Assembly (NCBI RefSeq): GCF_900109205.1
Contig: NZ_FNZB01000003.1
Location: 62,001-126,000, forward strand
DNA length: 64,000 nucleotides
Direction: 5' to 3'
Source of the DNA: Sphingomonas sp. OV641
GTDB lineage: Bacteria; Pseudomonadota; Alphaproteobacteria; Sphingomonadales; Sphingomonadaceae
The stretch's first letter is position 1. Each line of letters opens with the position of its first letter. Both the position numbers and the translations under genes were made by a program. A model generated the notes under the pieces. The model did no database searches. It was not told the origin of the DNA and saw nothing but the letters and a program-made list of their open reading frames with translations. Positions 44,212 to 52,554 of this stretch are shown here, in pieces.

Positions 44212-45173
44212 TGGAAACCCGTTCCAACCATGTGCTGGTCGGCGCCGTCGTGCTGATCCTGCTGGCAGTGCTGGCGCTGTTCACCGTCTGGATCGCGCGG
44301 CTGGGCGGCGCCACCCAGAACGAATATGATATCTTCTTCAAGCAATCCGTGGATGGGCTCGCGCGTGGCTCGCAGGTCACCTATTCCGGGGTTCCTTCGG
44401 GTCAGGTGAAGTCGATCCAGCTGTGGCGCAACGATCCGCAGTTCGTGCGCGTGCGCATCGAGGTGAGCCAGGAAACGCCGATCCTGCAGGGCACGGCGGC
44501 GACCATCCAGGGCAGTTTCACGGGGACCAGCACGGTCAGCCTGGATGGCGCTCGCAAGGGCGCACCGCCGATCGTCTGTCCGGAAAACGACAATGGCCAG
44601 CAATGTCCCTATGGCGTGCCTGTCATTCCGACGCGTACCGGTGGTCTTGGCGCGATCCTGAATTCCGCACCCCAGCTGCTGGAGCGGCTGTCCACGTTGA
44701 CGGAGCGCCTGACCGGGCTGCTGACCGACAAGAACCAGGCATCGATCGCCGGCATTCTGGAGAATACCAATCGCCTGACCGATGCGCTGGCCGATCGCGG
44801 ACCCGAGATCGCCGCCACGCTGGCGCAGACCCGTATCGCCATTCAGCAGGCTGGCAATGCCGCGCAGCAGATCGGCGAACTGGCGGCAACCACCAATGGC
44901 GTGCTGGCGGAGGATATTCGGCCAACGATCGTCAACCTGAACGACACGATTCGCTCGGCGAAGCAGAGCGCGGAAACGCTGAATGGCGCGATCCAGGATG
45001 CGCGGCCGGGGTTGCAAACATTCTCCAAGCGCACCGTGCCGGAGATCAACCAGCTGGTTCTTGATCTGCGGCAGATGTCGGCGGCGCTGGCGTCGGTGGC
45101 GGAGAAGGTAGACCGGCAAGGGGCCGGATCGTTGATCGGGCAGCAGAAGCTGCCGGACTATAAGGGCAAGTGA
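44211..45173 (+). CDS. mlaD: MlaD-type MCE domain lipid-binding protein
   Basis: A 320-residue protein with one N-terminal membrane segment (about 8-27) and a single MCE domain: YDIFFKQSVDGLARGSQVTYSG, VRIEVSQETPILQGTAATIQ and GTSTVSLDG. A long coiled helical region (about 150-310) rich in Ala/Gln follows, with periodic hydrophobics. In E. coli MlaD is shorter; the longer tail is common in alphaproteobacteria and may span the periplasm. It holds lipid between permease and periplasmic carrier. Confidence 0.93.
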   Translation: METRSNHVLVGAVVLILLAVLALFTVWIARLGGATQNEYDIFFKQSVDGLARGSQVTYSGVPSGQVKSIQLWRNDPQFVRVRIEVSQETPILQGTAATIQGSFTGTSTVSLDGARKGAPPIVCPENDNGQQCPYGVPVIPTRTGGLGAILNSAPQLLERLSTLTERLTGLLTDKNQASIAGILENTNRLTDALADRGPEIAATLAQTRIAIQQAGNAAQQIGELAATTNGVLAEDIRPTIVNLNDTIRSAKQSAETLNGAIQDARPGLQTFSKRTVPEINQLVLDLRQMSAALASVAEKVDRQGAGSLIGQQKLPDYKGK

Positions 45174-45181
45174 GGACGGAT

Positions 45182-45763
45182 ATGAAGAAGCTCCTGATCA
45201 GTCTTGCCCTTCTGCCGCTTGCCGGCTGTGTCAGCTTCGGTGCCAAGCCGCCGGAGTCACTGCTCAGCCTGACGGCGACGGAGCAGGTGCCGGTAGGCCA
45301 GGCGCAATCCTCCGCCGGCGCGCGCACGGTTTCGATCCAGGTGCCCGCAGTGCCGCAAGCGCTGGCGAACAATCGCATCCCCGTGCAGGCCAGCGCGACC
45401 GACATCGCTTATGTAAAGGATGCGCAATGGGTCGAGCCCCCGGCGCGGCAGTTTGCGCGTCTGCTGTCGGACACCGTGACGGCCCGAACCGGCCGGGTTG
45501 TCCTATCCGGCGCGCAGTCGCTGGCTGATCCCGGTGCGCGGCTTGCGGGTGAGTTGCGGATGTTCGGGGTCGATGCCGCCACTTCGGCCGCTGTCGTTAC
45601 GTACGACGCCGCCTTGGTGCGCGACGAGGGCGGTGCACTGGAGAAGCGTCGCTTCGAGGCGCGGGTACCGGTGTCCGCGGTCGAGCCGGCGCCGGTGGGC
45701 GCCGCACTCAACCAGGCTGCCAATCAAGTGGCCAGCGAAGTGGCGGACTGGATCGGCCGGTAA
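45182..45763 (+). CDS. ABC-type transport auxiliary lipoprotein
   Basis: A 193-residue lipoprotein. The signal MKKLLISLALLPLAGC ends in a clear lipobox, so Cys16 is lipidated. The rest resembles the ABC auxiliary (PqiC/YmbA-like) domain, with VSIQVPAVPQALANNRIPV and YVKDAQWVEPPARQFARLLSD. It probably sits in the outer membrane and completes the Mla operon. ATG 45182 lies nine bases beyond the mlaD stop; a GTG at 45170 is possible but would put residues before the signal. Confidence 0.9.
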   Translation: MKKLLISLALLPLAGCVSFGAKPPESLLSLTATEQVPVGQAQSSAGARTVSIQVPAVPQALANNRIPVQASATDIAYVKDAQWVEPPARQFARLLSDTVTARTGRVVLSGAQSLADPGARLAGELRMFGVDAATSAAVVTYDAALVRDEGGALEKRRFEARVPVSAVEPAPVGAALNQAANQVASEVADWIGR

Positions 45764-45905
45764 GGGGCCCGTGTGAGGAATGCCGGCAAGGCGCCCTCAA
45801 TAACGGCAAGTTGATCATTGGTGCAGAGCGATCGTCCTTCCGCCGGAAGGAAGGCTTGCCCGCGAACTCCCCGGCGAGAGACCCGCGGGCATGGCGCTTG
45901 CGGCG

Positions 45906-47312
45906 CTATTGCGCCAGTGTCTTTGCGAGGTCGAAGAGATAGTCGCGTCCTTCATAAAGGGACGTGACACGAATGCGCTCGTTCAGCCCGTGCGTCCCGT
46001 TCAGGTCGGGCTCCAGGAAGAGGCCGGGCACGCCGTAAACGGGCATGTTCAGCCTGCCGAAGAAGACGCCATCCGTCGCCCCAGTAGACATCATCGGCAC
46101 GACCGGAACGCCCGGGAAGTGCTTGGCGGCGAGTGACTGCACCGGGCCCATGATCTTGGGGTCGAGCGGAGGCGGCACTGCAACCGGGCGGACAGGCTGG
46201 TTGGCGGTGACCGTCACCTTTGGTCCGGCAAGTTCCTTCAGCTTCGCCAAGGTGCCCTCGACGCTTTCGCCCGGGAAGATGCGGCAATTCACATTCGCCG
46301 TCGCCCGCTGCGGCAGGGCATTTTCGGCATGACCCGCGTTGACGAGCGTGGCGACGCAGGTCGTGCGAAGGGTGGAATGCAGCACCTTGTCCCGGCTGAC
46401 GATCGCGTCGGCACTCTGGTCGGTCGGATCGGCCAGCAGGCGCTGGATGGCGGCTGACGTGGGTGACGGAAGCGCCTTGGCGCTGGCGGCGAAAAAGGCG
46501 CGGGTCGTATCCGAAAACTTGATCGGGAACTCATACCCTTGCACTCGCTTGATCGCGTCCGCCAGATCGTAGATCGCGTTCTCCGGTGTCGGAGCGGAAC
46601 TGTGCCCGCCCGGGTTGGTGGCAACGAACGTGAAGTTCTGCGCGGCCTTCTCCCCGACCTGGATGGCAAGTGCCTGTCGCTTTCCGCGCGCGTCCAGCCG
46701 CCCGCCACCACCTTCGTTGAGGACGAAATCGGCGCGAACCAAGTCCGGTCGGTTCTTCGTGAGCCAGTCCGCGCCGTTGAACGCGTAAGTGGTCTCCTCC
46801 CCACAGGTGAGCGCCAACCTGATTGTTCGCTTCGGCCGGAAGCTCTGCTGCCTGAAGCGGATCATCGCATCGGCCCAGATCGACGACATGGCCTTGTCGT
46901 CGACTGAGCCGCGCGCATAGTAGAAGCCGCCTTCTTCGACGAGCTTGAACGGATCGCGCTGCCAATCCTCGCGCTTGGCAGCGACAACGTCCAGATGGCC
47001 GAGCAGCAGCATGGCGCCGAGCGTCGGATCGGACCCGGGGAGCGTGGCGACTAGTCCGCCGTCCTCTGGGTGATCCGGCGTGGAAAAGAGGACCAGGTCG
47101 CTGTCCGCATAACCCGCCGCCTTCATCCGGTCTGCAATCTGCCGAGCGGCGCGGGTGCAGCTTCCCTGATCGACCACCGTGTTGGTTTCGACCAGTTCCT
47201 TGTAGAGTTCGAAGAATGCTTTCTCGTCCGGTCGCTGCTGCGCGCTGACCGTCGTCGGTACCAGGGCTGAACCAGCCAATCCTGCTGCTATGATCCGCCA
47301 GTGACCCTGCAT
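45906..47312 (-). CDS. M20 family zinc peptidase, secreted
   Basis: A 468-residue metallopeptidase with a signal peptide (about 1-24, ending TVSAQQ). Zinc and catalytic marks are His106 and Asp108 in LLGHLDVV, Asp138-139 in YARGSVDDKA, the acidic pair in CGEET near 172 and a His in ATNPGGHSSAP. A dimerisation domain is inserted at about 215-340. The family removes amino acids from peptides or acyl groups. The substrate is unknown. It stands apart from the haem genes, 108 bases from the next gene on the same strand. Confidence 0.92.
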   Translation of the reverse strand: MQGHWRIIAAGLAGSALVPTTVSAQQRPDEKAFFELYKELVETNTVVDQGSCTRAARQIADRMKAAGYADSDLVLFSTPDHPEDGGLVATLPGSDPTLGAMLLLGHLDVVAAKREDWQRDPFKLVEEGGFYYARGSVDDKAMSSIWADAMIRFRQQSFRPKRTIRLALTCGEETTYAFNGADWLTKNRPDLVRADFVLNEGGGGRLDARGKRQALAIQVGEKAAQNFTFVATNPGGHSSAPTPENAIYDLADAIKRVQGYEFPIKFSDTTRAFFAASAKALPSPTSAAIQRLLADPTDQSADAIVSRDKVLHSTLRTTCVATLVNAGHAENALPQRATANVNCRIFPGESVEGTLAKLKELAGPKVTVTANQPVRPVAVPPPLDPKIMGPVQSLAAKHFPGVPVVPMMSTGATDGVFFGRLNMPVYGVPGLFLEPDLNGTHGLNERIRVTSLYEGRDYLFDLAKTLAQ

Positions 47313-47420
47313 TCTTCTCTCCCGCTTATGTAAGCGGCAATGCTTGCAGGGAAACTTTGCTGAGGCAACGCTGCATTGTGCACGGCGCCCAGTACCGGAG
47401 GGAATGCGCCGGCTTCGTCG

Positions 47421-48332
47421 TCAGCCTTGGGAGTTTTCGGGTGCTGGCGGCACGGGAGCGGGCGGCGACGGCATGGTTTCGGCCGGCTGAGCCGCCTGCG
47501 CCGCGCCAGAGACGGTGCCGACGATGGCTGCCGTCTCTAGAATCTCGAGGGCGCGATCGGCGGCGACATAGCGGCGGGCGGCGCTGGTCCAACGCACGGC
47601 TTGCGGACCACCGGGAAGCCGCTCCACCTCCTCCAGCGCGGCATCCACCCTGCCGATGTCCACCAGCCGCCGAGCCCGCGTCAGCCGCTCGGATGGGATT
47701 GCCGAAGGCATGTTGGCGTCGCGCAGAACCACCAGGTGCCGCAACTCATCGATCAGGCCGTCAAACCAATGCTCAGTTCCCGGATTCAGCAACATGGAGG
47801 AGTTCGCCTCCAGTGCTTCACGAAGCCCCTCCAGCGTGACAGGATCACGGCCTACCTGAACGATCGTCTCCACGGCCTGCTGGTGGGTGCCGCCGAACCT
47901 TCTACGCAGCTGCTCCTCCAGATAGCCGAGTGGCTTGCCACGTTCGATCGACCGCCGCGCAGCGAAAGCGATAAGTATCGCTTCGGCACGGCCGGCGCGG
48001 TCGGCCGAGGCCGTCACGTCCAGCTGCATGCCCGCGGCACGAGCCTCAAGCGCCGCAAGCTGCGCGGCAAGCGCGCTTTCGCGCGTAGCGAGAGTCACCG
48101 GATCAAAAGGGCCGAGAACCGGGGCGCCGGCCGGCGCTGGCACCGCTTGGCCGCCAACGGTTGTCGTTGATGACGCACCCGGCGCCGAGCTCTGCTGCCA
48201 CCAACCCTGGCGGTCACGCACGGACAGCCACATCAGCCCCAGGCCCACGAGGAGCGCGAGCACCACGAGCAAGGTGATAAGGCCAACTCGCGACCGGCGC
48301 GGAGCGGGATCGAGCGGCACAGCTTCGTCCAT
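47421..48332 (-). CDS. Mitofilin-like membrane protein (COG4223 type)
   Basis: A 303-residue protein with one N-terminal membrane segment (about 16-36) and a coiled region (about 85-125, Ala/Leu-rich). The C-terminal domain has RRSIERGKPLGYLEEQLRRR and VDAALEEVERLPG, the pattern of alphaproteobacterial mitofilin homologues, related to mitochondrial Mic60. Its place directly after hemD is conserved in the group. It ends in a Pro-rich tail. Direct function in bacteria is thought to be membrane shaping. Confidence 0.82.
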   Translation of the reverse strand: MDEAVPLDPAPRRSRVGLITLLVVLALLVGLGLMWLSVRDRQGWWQQSSAPGASSTTTVGGQAVPAPAGAPVLGPFDPVTLATRESALAAQLAALEARAAGMQLDVTASADRAGRAEAILIAFAARRSIERGKPLGYLEEQLRRRFGGTHQQAVETIVQVGRDPVTLEGLREALEANSSMLLNPGTEHWFDGLIDELRHLVVLRDANMPSAIPSERLTRARRLVDIGRVDAALEEVERLPGGPQAVRWTSAARRYVAADRALEILETAAIVGTVSGAAQAAQPAETMPSPPAPVPPAPENSQG

Positions 48333-48355
48333 GAGGCCTTATCCCCAGTGGATGG

Positions 48356-49024
48356 TTAGTGGTCAATCGCGAGCGTGCATGCAGCCTGCACGAGCGCCGC
48401 ATCGTTCGGCTCCGCGGCAATCAGGCTGCGATCCCAGCCCTTGCCTGCCGCTTGCGCGACGGCATCGCTGATGGCGGCGATCCGCACCGAGGCGAGGGAG
48501 GTGTGATCCCGTTCCAGAAGGCGACGAAACAGGGTGGCCGCGCGGGGCGAGTGAAGCAGGGTGACGGCGCTTTTTGCCAGACGCATCGTGCCAGGGGCGG
48601 GAATGCGCGGCTCGCTGGCATAAACGGGGATGTCCTCCACACCCGGCAGGGATATTCTGTCGCGCGCCGCAAGGCGAAGGATGCGATGCCAACCATTCCG
48701 ATGTGCCAGCGAGAGGGCCTGCGCACCGTCACCCTGGCCCACCGCGGCGATCCTGAGGCCCGCGTCCTCGGCGGCGGCGGCCGTGCCAGCTCCAACGGCA
48801 ATCACGGGCAGATGCCGCAGCACAGCCAGACCGGGCCCGGCGAGACGCGCGGCGTTGGCGCTGGTCAGCAGCAATGCGTCATAGGGATCGTCCGGCGGGG
48901 TCCATTCGATTGCAACGATGCCGAAGAGCGGCAGCCGCGCGACGGTCAGCCCCGCCGCTTCCAAACGTCTGGCGGTCGCGGCATTGCCAGGTTCCGGCCG
49001 CAGAACCAGCGCCGGCCGGGTCAC
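48356..49024 (-). CDS. hemD: Uroporphyrinogen-III synthase HemD
   Basis: A 222-residue protein that closes and inverts ring D of hydroxymethylbilane. HemD is poorly conserved in sequence; support comes from the two-lobed pattern with ALLLTSANAARLAG in the first half, AVGAGTAAAAEDAG in the middle, and its coupling to hemC. The GTG at 49024 overlaps the hemC stop (GTGA). The mitofilin-like gene follows after 23 bases. Confidence 0.9.
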   Translation of the reverse strand: MTRPALVLRPEPGNAATARRLEAAGLTVARLPLFGIVAIEWTPPDDPYDALLLTSANAARLAGPGLAVLRHLPVIAVGAGTAAAAEDAGLRIAAVGQGDGAQALSLAHRNGWHRILRLAARDRISLPGVEDIPVYASEPRIPAPGTMRLAKSAVTLLHSPRAATLFRRLLERDHTSLASVRIAAISDAVAQAAGKGWDRSLIAAEPNDAALVQAACTLAIDH

Positions 49025-49926
49025 CCCGCAAACAGCCGCCGGATCGACCCGGGCGCCCGCTCCAGCAGATCCGCCGCGAGCGCCTGGCCCAGCGCTTCGC
49101 CGCCATCGCCGCTCATGCTCCCAGAGATATGAGCAGTCCCATCCTCATCCAGCAGCTCGGCCGCCAAGGTCATCTGACCATCCTGCCAGGATGCAAGGGC
49201 TGCCACCGGCGAGTGGCACGTGGCGCCTAGGGCTGCCAGCAGCGCGCGTTCAGTCAGCACGCAGCGGTGGGTGTCCGAACAATCGATCGCGCTTACGAGA
49301 TCGCGCGCAGGCCCCGTGGAAAGCGTTTCCACCCCCACCGCACCCTGGGATGGCGCTGGCAGCGTTGTGTCGAGCGGAAGCGGCGTGCCGGTACCGGGGC
49401 GCTCCAGACGCTCAAGGCCCGCCGCAGCGAGCAAGGTCGCATCCACCTCGCCCGCTGCCAGCTTGCCCAGTCGGGAATCCACATTTCCGCGCAGCAGGAC
49501 AATCTGCAGGTCAGGCCGGCGGCGCAGGAGCTGGGCCCGCCGACGTGGCGAGCTTGTCCCCACCACGGCGCCCTGCGGGAGCGCTTCGATCGATTCCGCG
49601 CCAATCAGCCGGTCGCGAACGTCCGCGCGCGGCAGCATGGCCGCCACGACGATCTCCGCAGGCCGGATCGTCTCCACATCCTTCATGGAATGAACGCAGG
49701 CATCCACCTCGCCGGCCAGAAGTGCCCGGTCCAGCTCCTTCGTCCACAAAGCTTTGCCGCCGATTTCCGCTAGGGCACGATCCTGTATCCGGTCCCCCGT
49801 CGTCCGAACGACAACGATCTCGACATCGTCCCAGCCATGCACGGCCATCAGCGCGTCGCGGACCATGCCCGCCTGCGTGAGCGCAAGCGGGGAGCCGCGC
49901 GTGCCGAGCCTGAAGGTGTTTGCCAT
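49021..49926 (-). CDS. hemC: Hydroxymethylbilane synthase HemC
   Basis: A 301-residue enzyme that joins four porphobilinogen units. Marks are RLGTRGSPLALTQAG, RTTGDRIQDRALAEIGGKAL, VHSMKDVET and the dipyrromethane cofactor site Cys237 in LGATCHSPVAA. It starts at ATG 49926 and is divergent from tsaD with about 90 bases between. This arrangement is conserved in alphaproteobacteria. Confidence 0.97.
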   Translation of the reverse strand: MANTFRLGTRGSPLALTQAGMVRDALMAVHGWDDVEIVVVRTTGDRIQDRALAEIGGKALWTKELDRALLAGEVDACVHSMKDVETIRPAEIVVAAMLPRADVRDRLIGAESIEALPQGAVVGTSSPRRRAQLLRRRPDLQIVLLRGNVDSRLGKLAAGEVDATLLAAAGLERLERPGTGTPLPLDTTLPAPSQGAVGVETLSTGPARDLVSAIDCSDTHRCVLTERALLAALGATCHSPVAALASWQDGQMTLAAELLDEDGTAHISGSMSGDGGEALGQALAADLLERAPGSIRRLFAG

Positions 49927-50015
49927 TGAAACTTCGTACCACTCCGTTCGGGGACGGCTTTATCAGCCCTGGACTGCCCTTCGACAAGCATCCGGCGAGC
50001 GGATAAGGGGGACAG

Positions 50016-51041
50016 ATGCTCATTCTTGGCCTGGAATCCTCCTGCGACGAAACGGCGGCAGCGATCGTCACTGGTGATCGGCGAGTGCTGTCCCATCGGC
50101 TTGCGGGACAGGAAAGCGACCATCGACCGTTCGGCGGAGTCGTGCCGGAAATCGCCGCGCGGGCGCATGTTGAGGCGCTCGAACCGCTGGTGCAGGCGGC
50201 GCTGGCCGACGCTGGCGTCACGCTGGCGGACGTGGACGCGGTGGCGGCGACGGCCGGGCCTGGGCTGATCGGCGGCGTGATGGTGGGACTGGTGACCGGA
50301 AAGGCGCTCGCCCACGCGGCCGGCAAGCCGCTGGTCGCCGTCAACCATCTGGAGGGCCATGCCTTGAGCCCAAGGCTGGCCGACCCGGATCTGGAGTTTC
50401 CATATCTGCTGCTGCTGGTATCCGGCGGGCATTGTCAGTTGCTGCTGGTCGAGGGGGTGGGCCGCTACCGGCGCCTTGCGACGACCATTGATGATGCTGC
50501 GGGAGAGGCATTCGACAAGACGGCGAAGCTGCTGGGGCTGGGCTTTCCGGGCGGGCCGGCCGTGGAACGTGCCGCCCTGAAGGGAAGTCCCGCCGCCGTG
50601 CCGCTGCCCCGGCCGTTGCTGCGCTCGCCGGAGCCGCATTTCTCCTTTGCGGGGCTGAAAGCGGCCGTTGCACGCGTGATCCATGACTATTCGCCTGAGG
50701 ACATCGCCGCGTCCTTCCAGGCGGCGGTGGTGGATTGCCTGCTTGATCGGACGCGCCGGGCGATGGCGCAGGCGAGCGGCGCAACCGCATTGGTGGTGGC
50801 CGGTGGTGTCGCGGCGAACGCCGCGGTGCGCGACGCTTTGTCCCGGCTGGCAAGCGAGAGCGATATGCGCTTTGTCGCGCCGCCGCTTTGGCTCTGCACC
50901 GATAACGCCGCCATGATCGCTTGGGCGGGCGCCGAGCGTTTTGCCGCCGGGCTGACCGATCCGTTGGATATCCCGGCGCGTGCGCGCTGGCCACTCGACC
51001 CCACCGCAGCAGCGGTACGCGGGGCGGGAGTGAAGGCGTGA
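50016..51041 (+). CDS. tsaD: tRNA N6-adenosine threonylcarbamoyltransferase TsaD
   Basis: A 341-residue enzyme that installs t6A37 on tRNAs reading ANN codons. Marks are [30 protein letters not shown], the metal ligands His111 and His115 in [10 protein letters not shown], and [14 protein letters not shown]. An AAGGGGG ribosome site precedes ATG 50016. Its stop overlaps the gpsA GTG (GTGA). Confidence 0.97.
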   Translation: MLILGLESSCDETAAAIVTGDRRVLSHRLAGQESDHRPFGGVVPEIAARAHVEALEPLVQAALADAGVTLADVDAVAATAGPGLIGGVMVGLVTGKALAHAAGKPLVAVNHLEGHALSPRLADPDLEFPYLLLLVSGGHCQLLLVEGVGRYRRLATTIDDAAGEAFDKTAKLLGLGFPGGPAVERAALKGSPAAVPLPRPLLRSPEPHFSFAGLKAAVARVIHDYSPEDIAASFQAAVVDCLLDRTRRAMAQASGATALVVAGGVAANAAVRDALSRLASESDMRFVAPPLWLCTDNAAMIAWAGAERFAAGLTDPLDIPARARWPLDPTAAAVRGAGVKA

Positions 51042-52009
51042 GGATCGGCGTGATCGGCGGTGGCGCCTGGGGCACGGCCCTGGCGCAAGTGGCGGCGCGT
51101 GGCGGCGAGGTGCTGCTCTGGGCACGCGAACCTGAGGTCGTGGAAAGCATCAACGCCCGGCACGAAAACACGACCTTCCTGCCGGGCGTACCGCTCTCGA
51201 CGCGGATTCGGGCGACTGGCCTTCTGGCCGATCTCGCCGGCAATGACGCGCTGCTGGTGGTCGCGCCGGCGCAGCATGTCGGCGCCGTGCTGGAGGCGAC
51301 ACCGGTCGGCGACACGCCGCTGGTGCTGTGCGCGAAGGGGATCGAGGCGGGGTCGCGTCGGCTGGTGGGCGAAATCGCACAGGCGGTGCATCCTGCCGCG
51401 CCGATCGCGGTCCTTTCCGGCCCCACGTTCGCGCATGAGGTAGCGGCAGGCCTGCCGACGGCCGTGACCCTCGCCTGCGCCGATGAAGCGCTTCAGGCGA
51501 AGCTTGCCGCCCGGCTCGCCAGCCCGAGTTTTCGCCCCTACGCCTCCGCCGACGTGACCGGCGCGGAGATAGGCGGGGCGGTGAAGAACGTACTCGCCAT
51601 CGCGTGTGGCGTGGTGGAGGGGGCAGGTTTGGGCCAGAATGCCCGTGCTGCGCTGATCGCCCGCGGTTTTGCCGAAATGACGCGCTTCGGACTGGCGCGC
51701 GGCGCACGGGCAGAGACTCTGGCGGGGCTTTCCGGACTGGGCGATCTGGTGCTGACCTGCTCATCCACCAGCAGCCGCAACTTTTCGCTTGGCCTGGGTC
51801 TTGGAGGCGGCGCGAGCGCTGCCGACTTGCTTGCGGATCGCCGCACCGTGGCCGAAGGAGCGTTCACCGCGCCCGTTCTGGCCGAAGCGGCGGATGAAGC
51901 CGGCATCGATATGCCGATCACAACGGCGGTCTGCCGCCTGCTTCAAGGCGTGTCGGCGCGAGCGGTGATCGAGGATTTGCTCGCACGACCGCTGCGCGAG
52001 GAGGGCTGA
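51038..52009 (+). CDS. gpsA: NAD(P)H-dependent glycerol-3-phosphate dehydrogenase GpsA
   Basis: A 323-residue enzyme that makes sn-glycerol-3-phosphate for phospholipids. The N-terminal Rossmann motif [14 protein letters not shown] starts at residue 3. [20 protein letters not shown] and the catalytic Lys in [15 protein letters not shown] follow, then [14 protein letters not shown]. The start is GTG 51038, overlapping the tsaD stop; the frame is open earlier but overlaps tsaD. Its stop overlaps the next gene by TGATG. Confidence 0.97.
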   Translation: MRIGVIGGGAWGTALAQVAARGGEVLLWAREPEVVESINARHENTTFLPGVPLSTRIRATGLLADLAGNDALLVVAPAQHVGAVLEATPVGDTPLVLCAKGIEAGSRRLVGEIAQAVHPAAPIAVLSGPTFAHEVAAGLPTAVTLACADEALQAKLAARLASPSFRPYASADVTGAEIGGAVKNVLAIACGVVEGAGLGQNARAALIARGFAEMTRFGLARGARAETLAGLSGLGDLVLTCSSTSSRNFSLGLGLGGGASAADLLADRRTVAEGAFTAPVLAEAADEAGIDMPITTAVCRLLQGVSARAVIEDLLARPLREEG

Positions 52010-52533
52010 TGCGTCTGGCGGTGCTTGCGCGCGCGATCAACGCGGGCAAGCCGCTGGCGATGGCTGATCTGCGCGCGCTGCTCGAAAGGCAGGGGCTGGG
52101 GGATGTCCGCACCATCCTGGCATCCGGCAATGCGGTGTTTTCGTCAAATGAGGATGCAGCGCTCGTCGAGAAGCGTCTGGAACAGGCGGCCCAAAGGGAG
52201 CTTAATCTCGAGACTGCGTGGTTTGTCCGCAGCCATGATGAGCTAAGCGCGATCGTTGCTGCAGCGCCCTTCCCGGAGGCGGTCGCCACGCGCCCAAATC
52301 ATGTCCAAATATTCTTCCACCATGAACCTGTAGATGGCGGTAGGTTGCAGGACCTGACCACGGTGTATGACGGCCCGGAGCGGCTGCTGGCGATCGGGCG
52401 CGAACTGTACGTCGACTATCCGGATGGGATCGGCCGCTCCAAGCTGCCGGGACTGTTTGCCAAAGCCGAGCTGCCGCTGTCGACGGGCCGAAACTGGAAT
52501 ACGCTGCTGAAGCTGGTGGAGGCGACGCGCTGA
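52009..52533 (+). CDS. DUF1697 family protein
   Basis: A 174-residue cytoplasmic protein with the DUF1697 layout: an N-terminal AVLARAINAGKPLAMADLRA, then LGDVRTILASGNAVFSS, and a C-terminal SKLPGLFAKAELPLSTGRNW ending NTLLKLVE. In the usual family the start reads LLRGINVGG. The function is unknown. It is translationally coupled to gpsA (TGATG), a place often held by other genes in related genomes, so the coupling may be local. Confidence 0.85.
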   Translation: MRLAVLARAINAGKPLAMADLRALLERQGLGDVRTILASGNAVFSSNEDAALVEKRLEQAAQRELNLETAWFVRSHDELSAIVAAAPFPEAVATRPNHVQIFFHHEPVDGGRLQDLTTVYDGPERLLAIGRELYVDYPDGIGRSKLPGLFAKAELPLSTGRNWNTLLKLVEATR

Positions 52534-52554
52534 ACCGCGGTCAGGCGGCGATGA

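Noticed and set aside
45835..45851. TCCTTCC/GGAAGGA hairpin after the Mla lipoprotein gene
   Set aside because: The loop is three bases and no T-tract follows, so it cannot be called a terminator with confidence.
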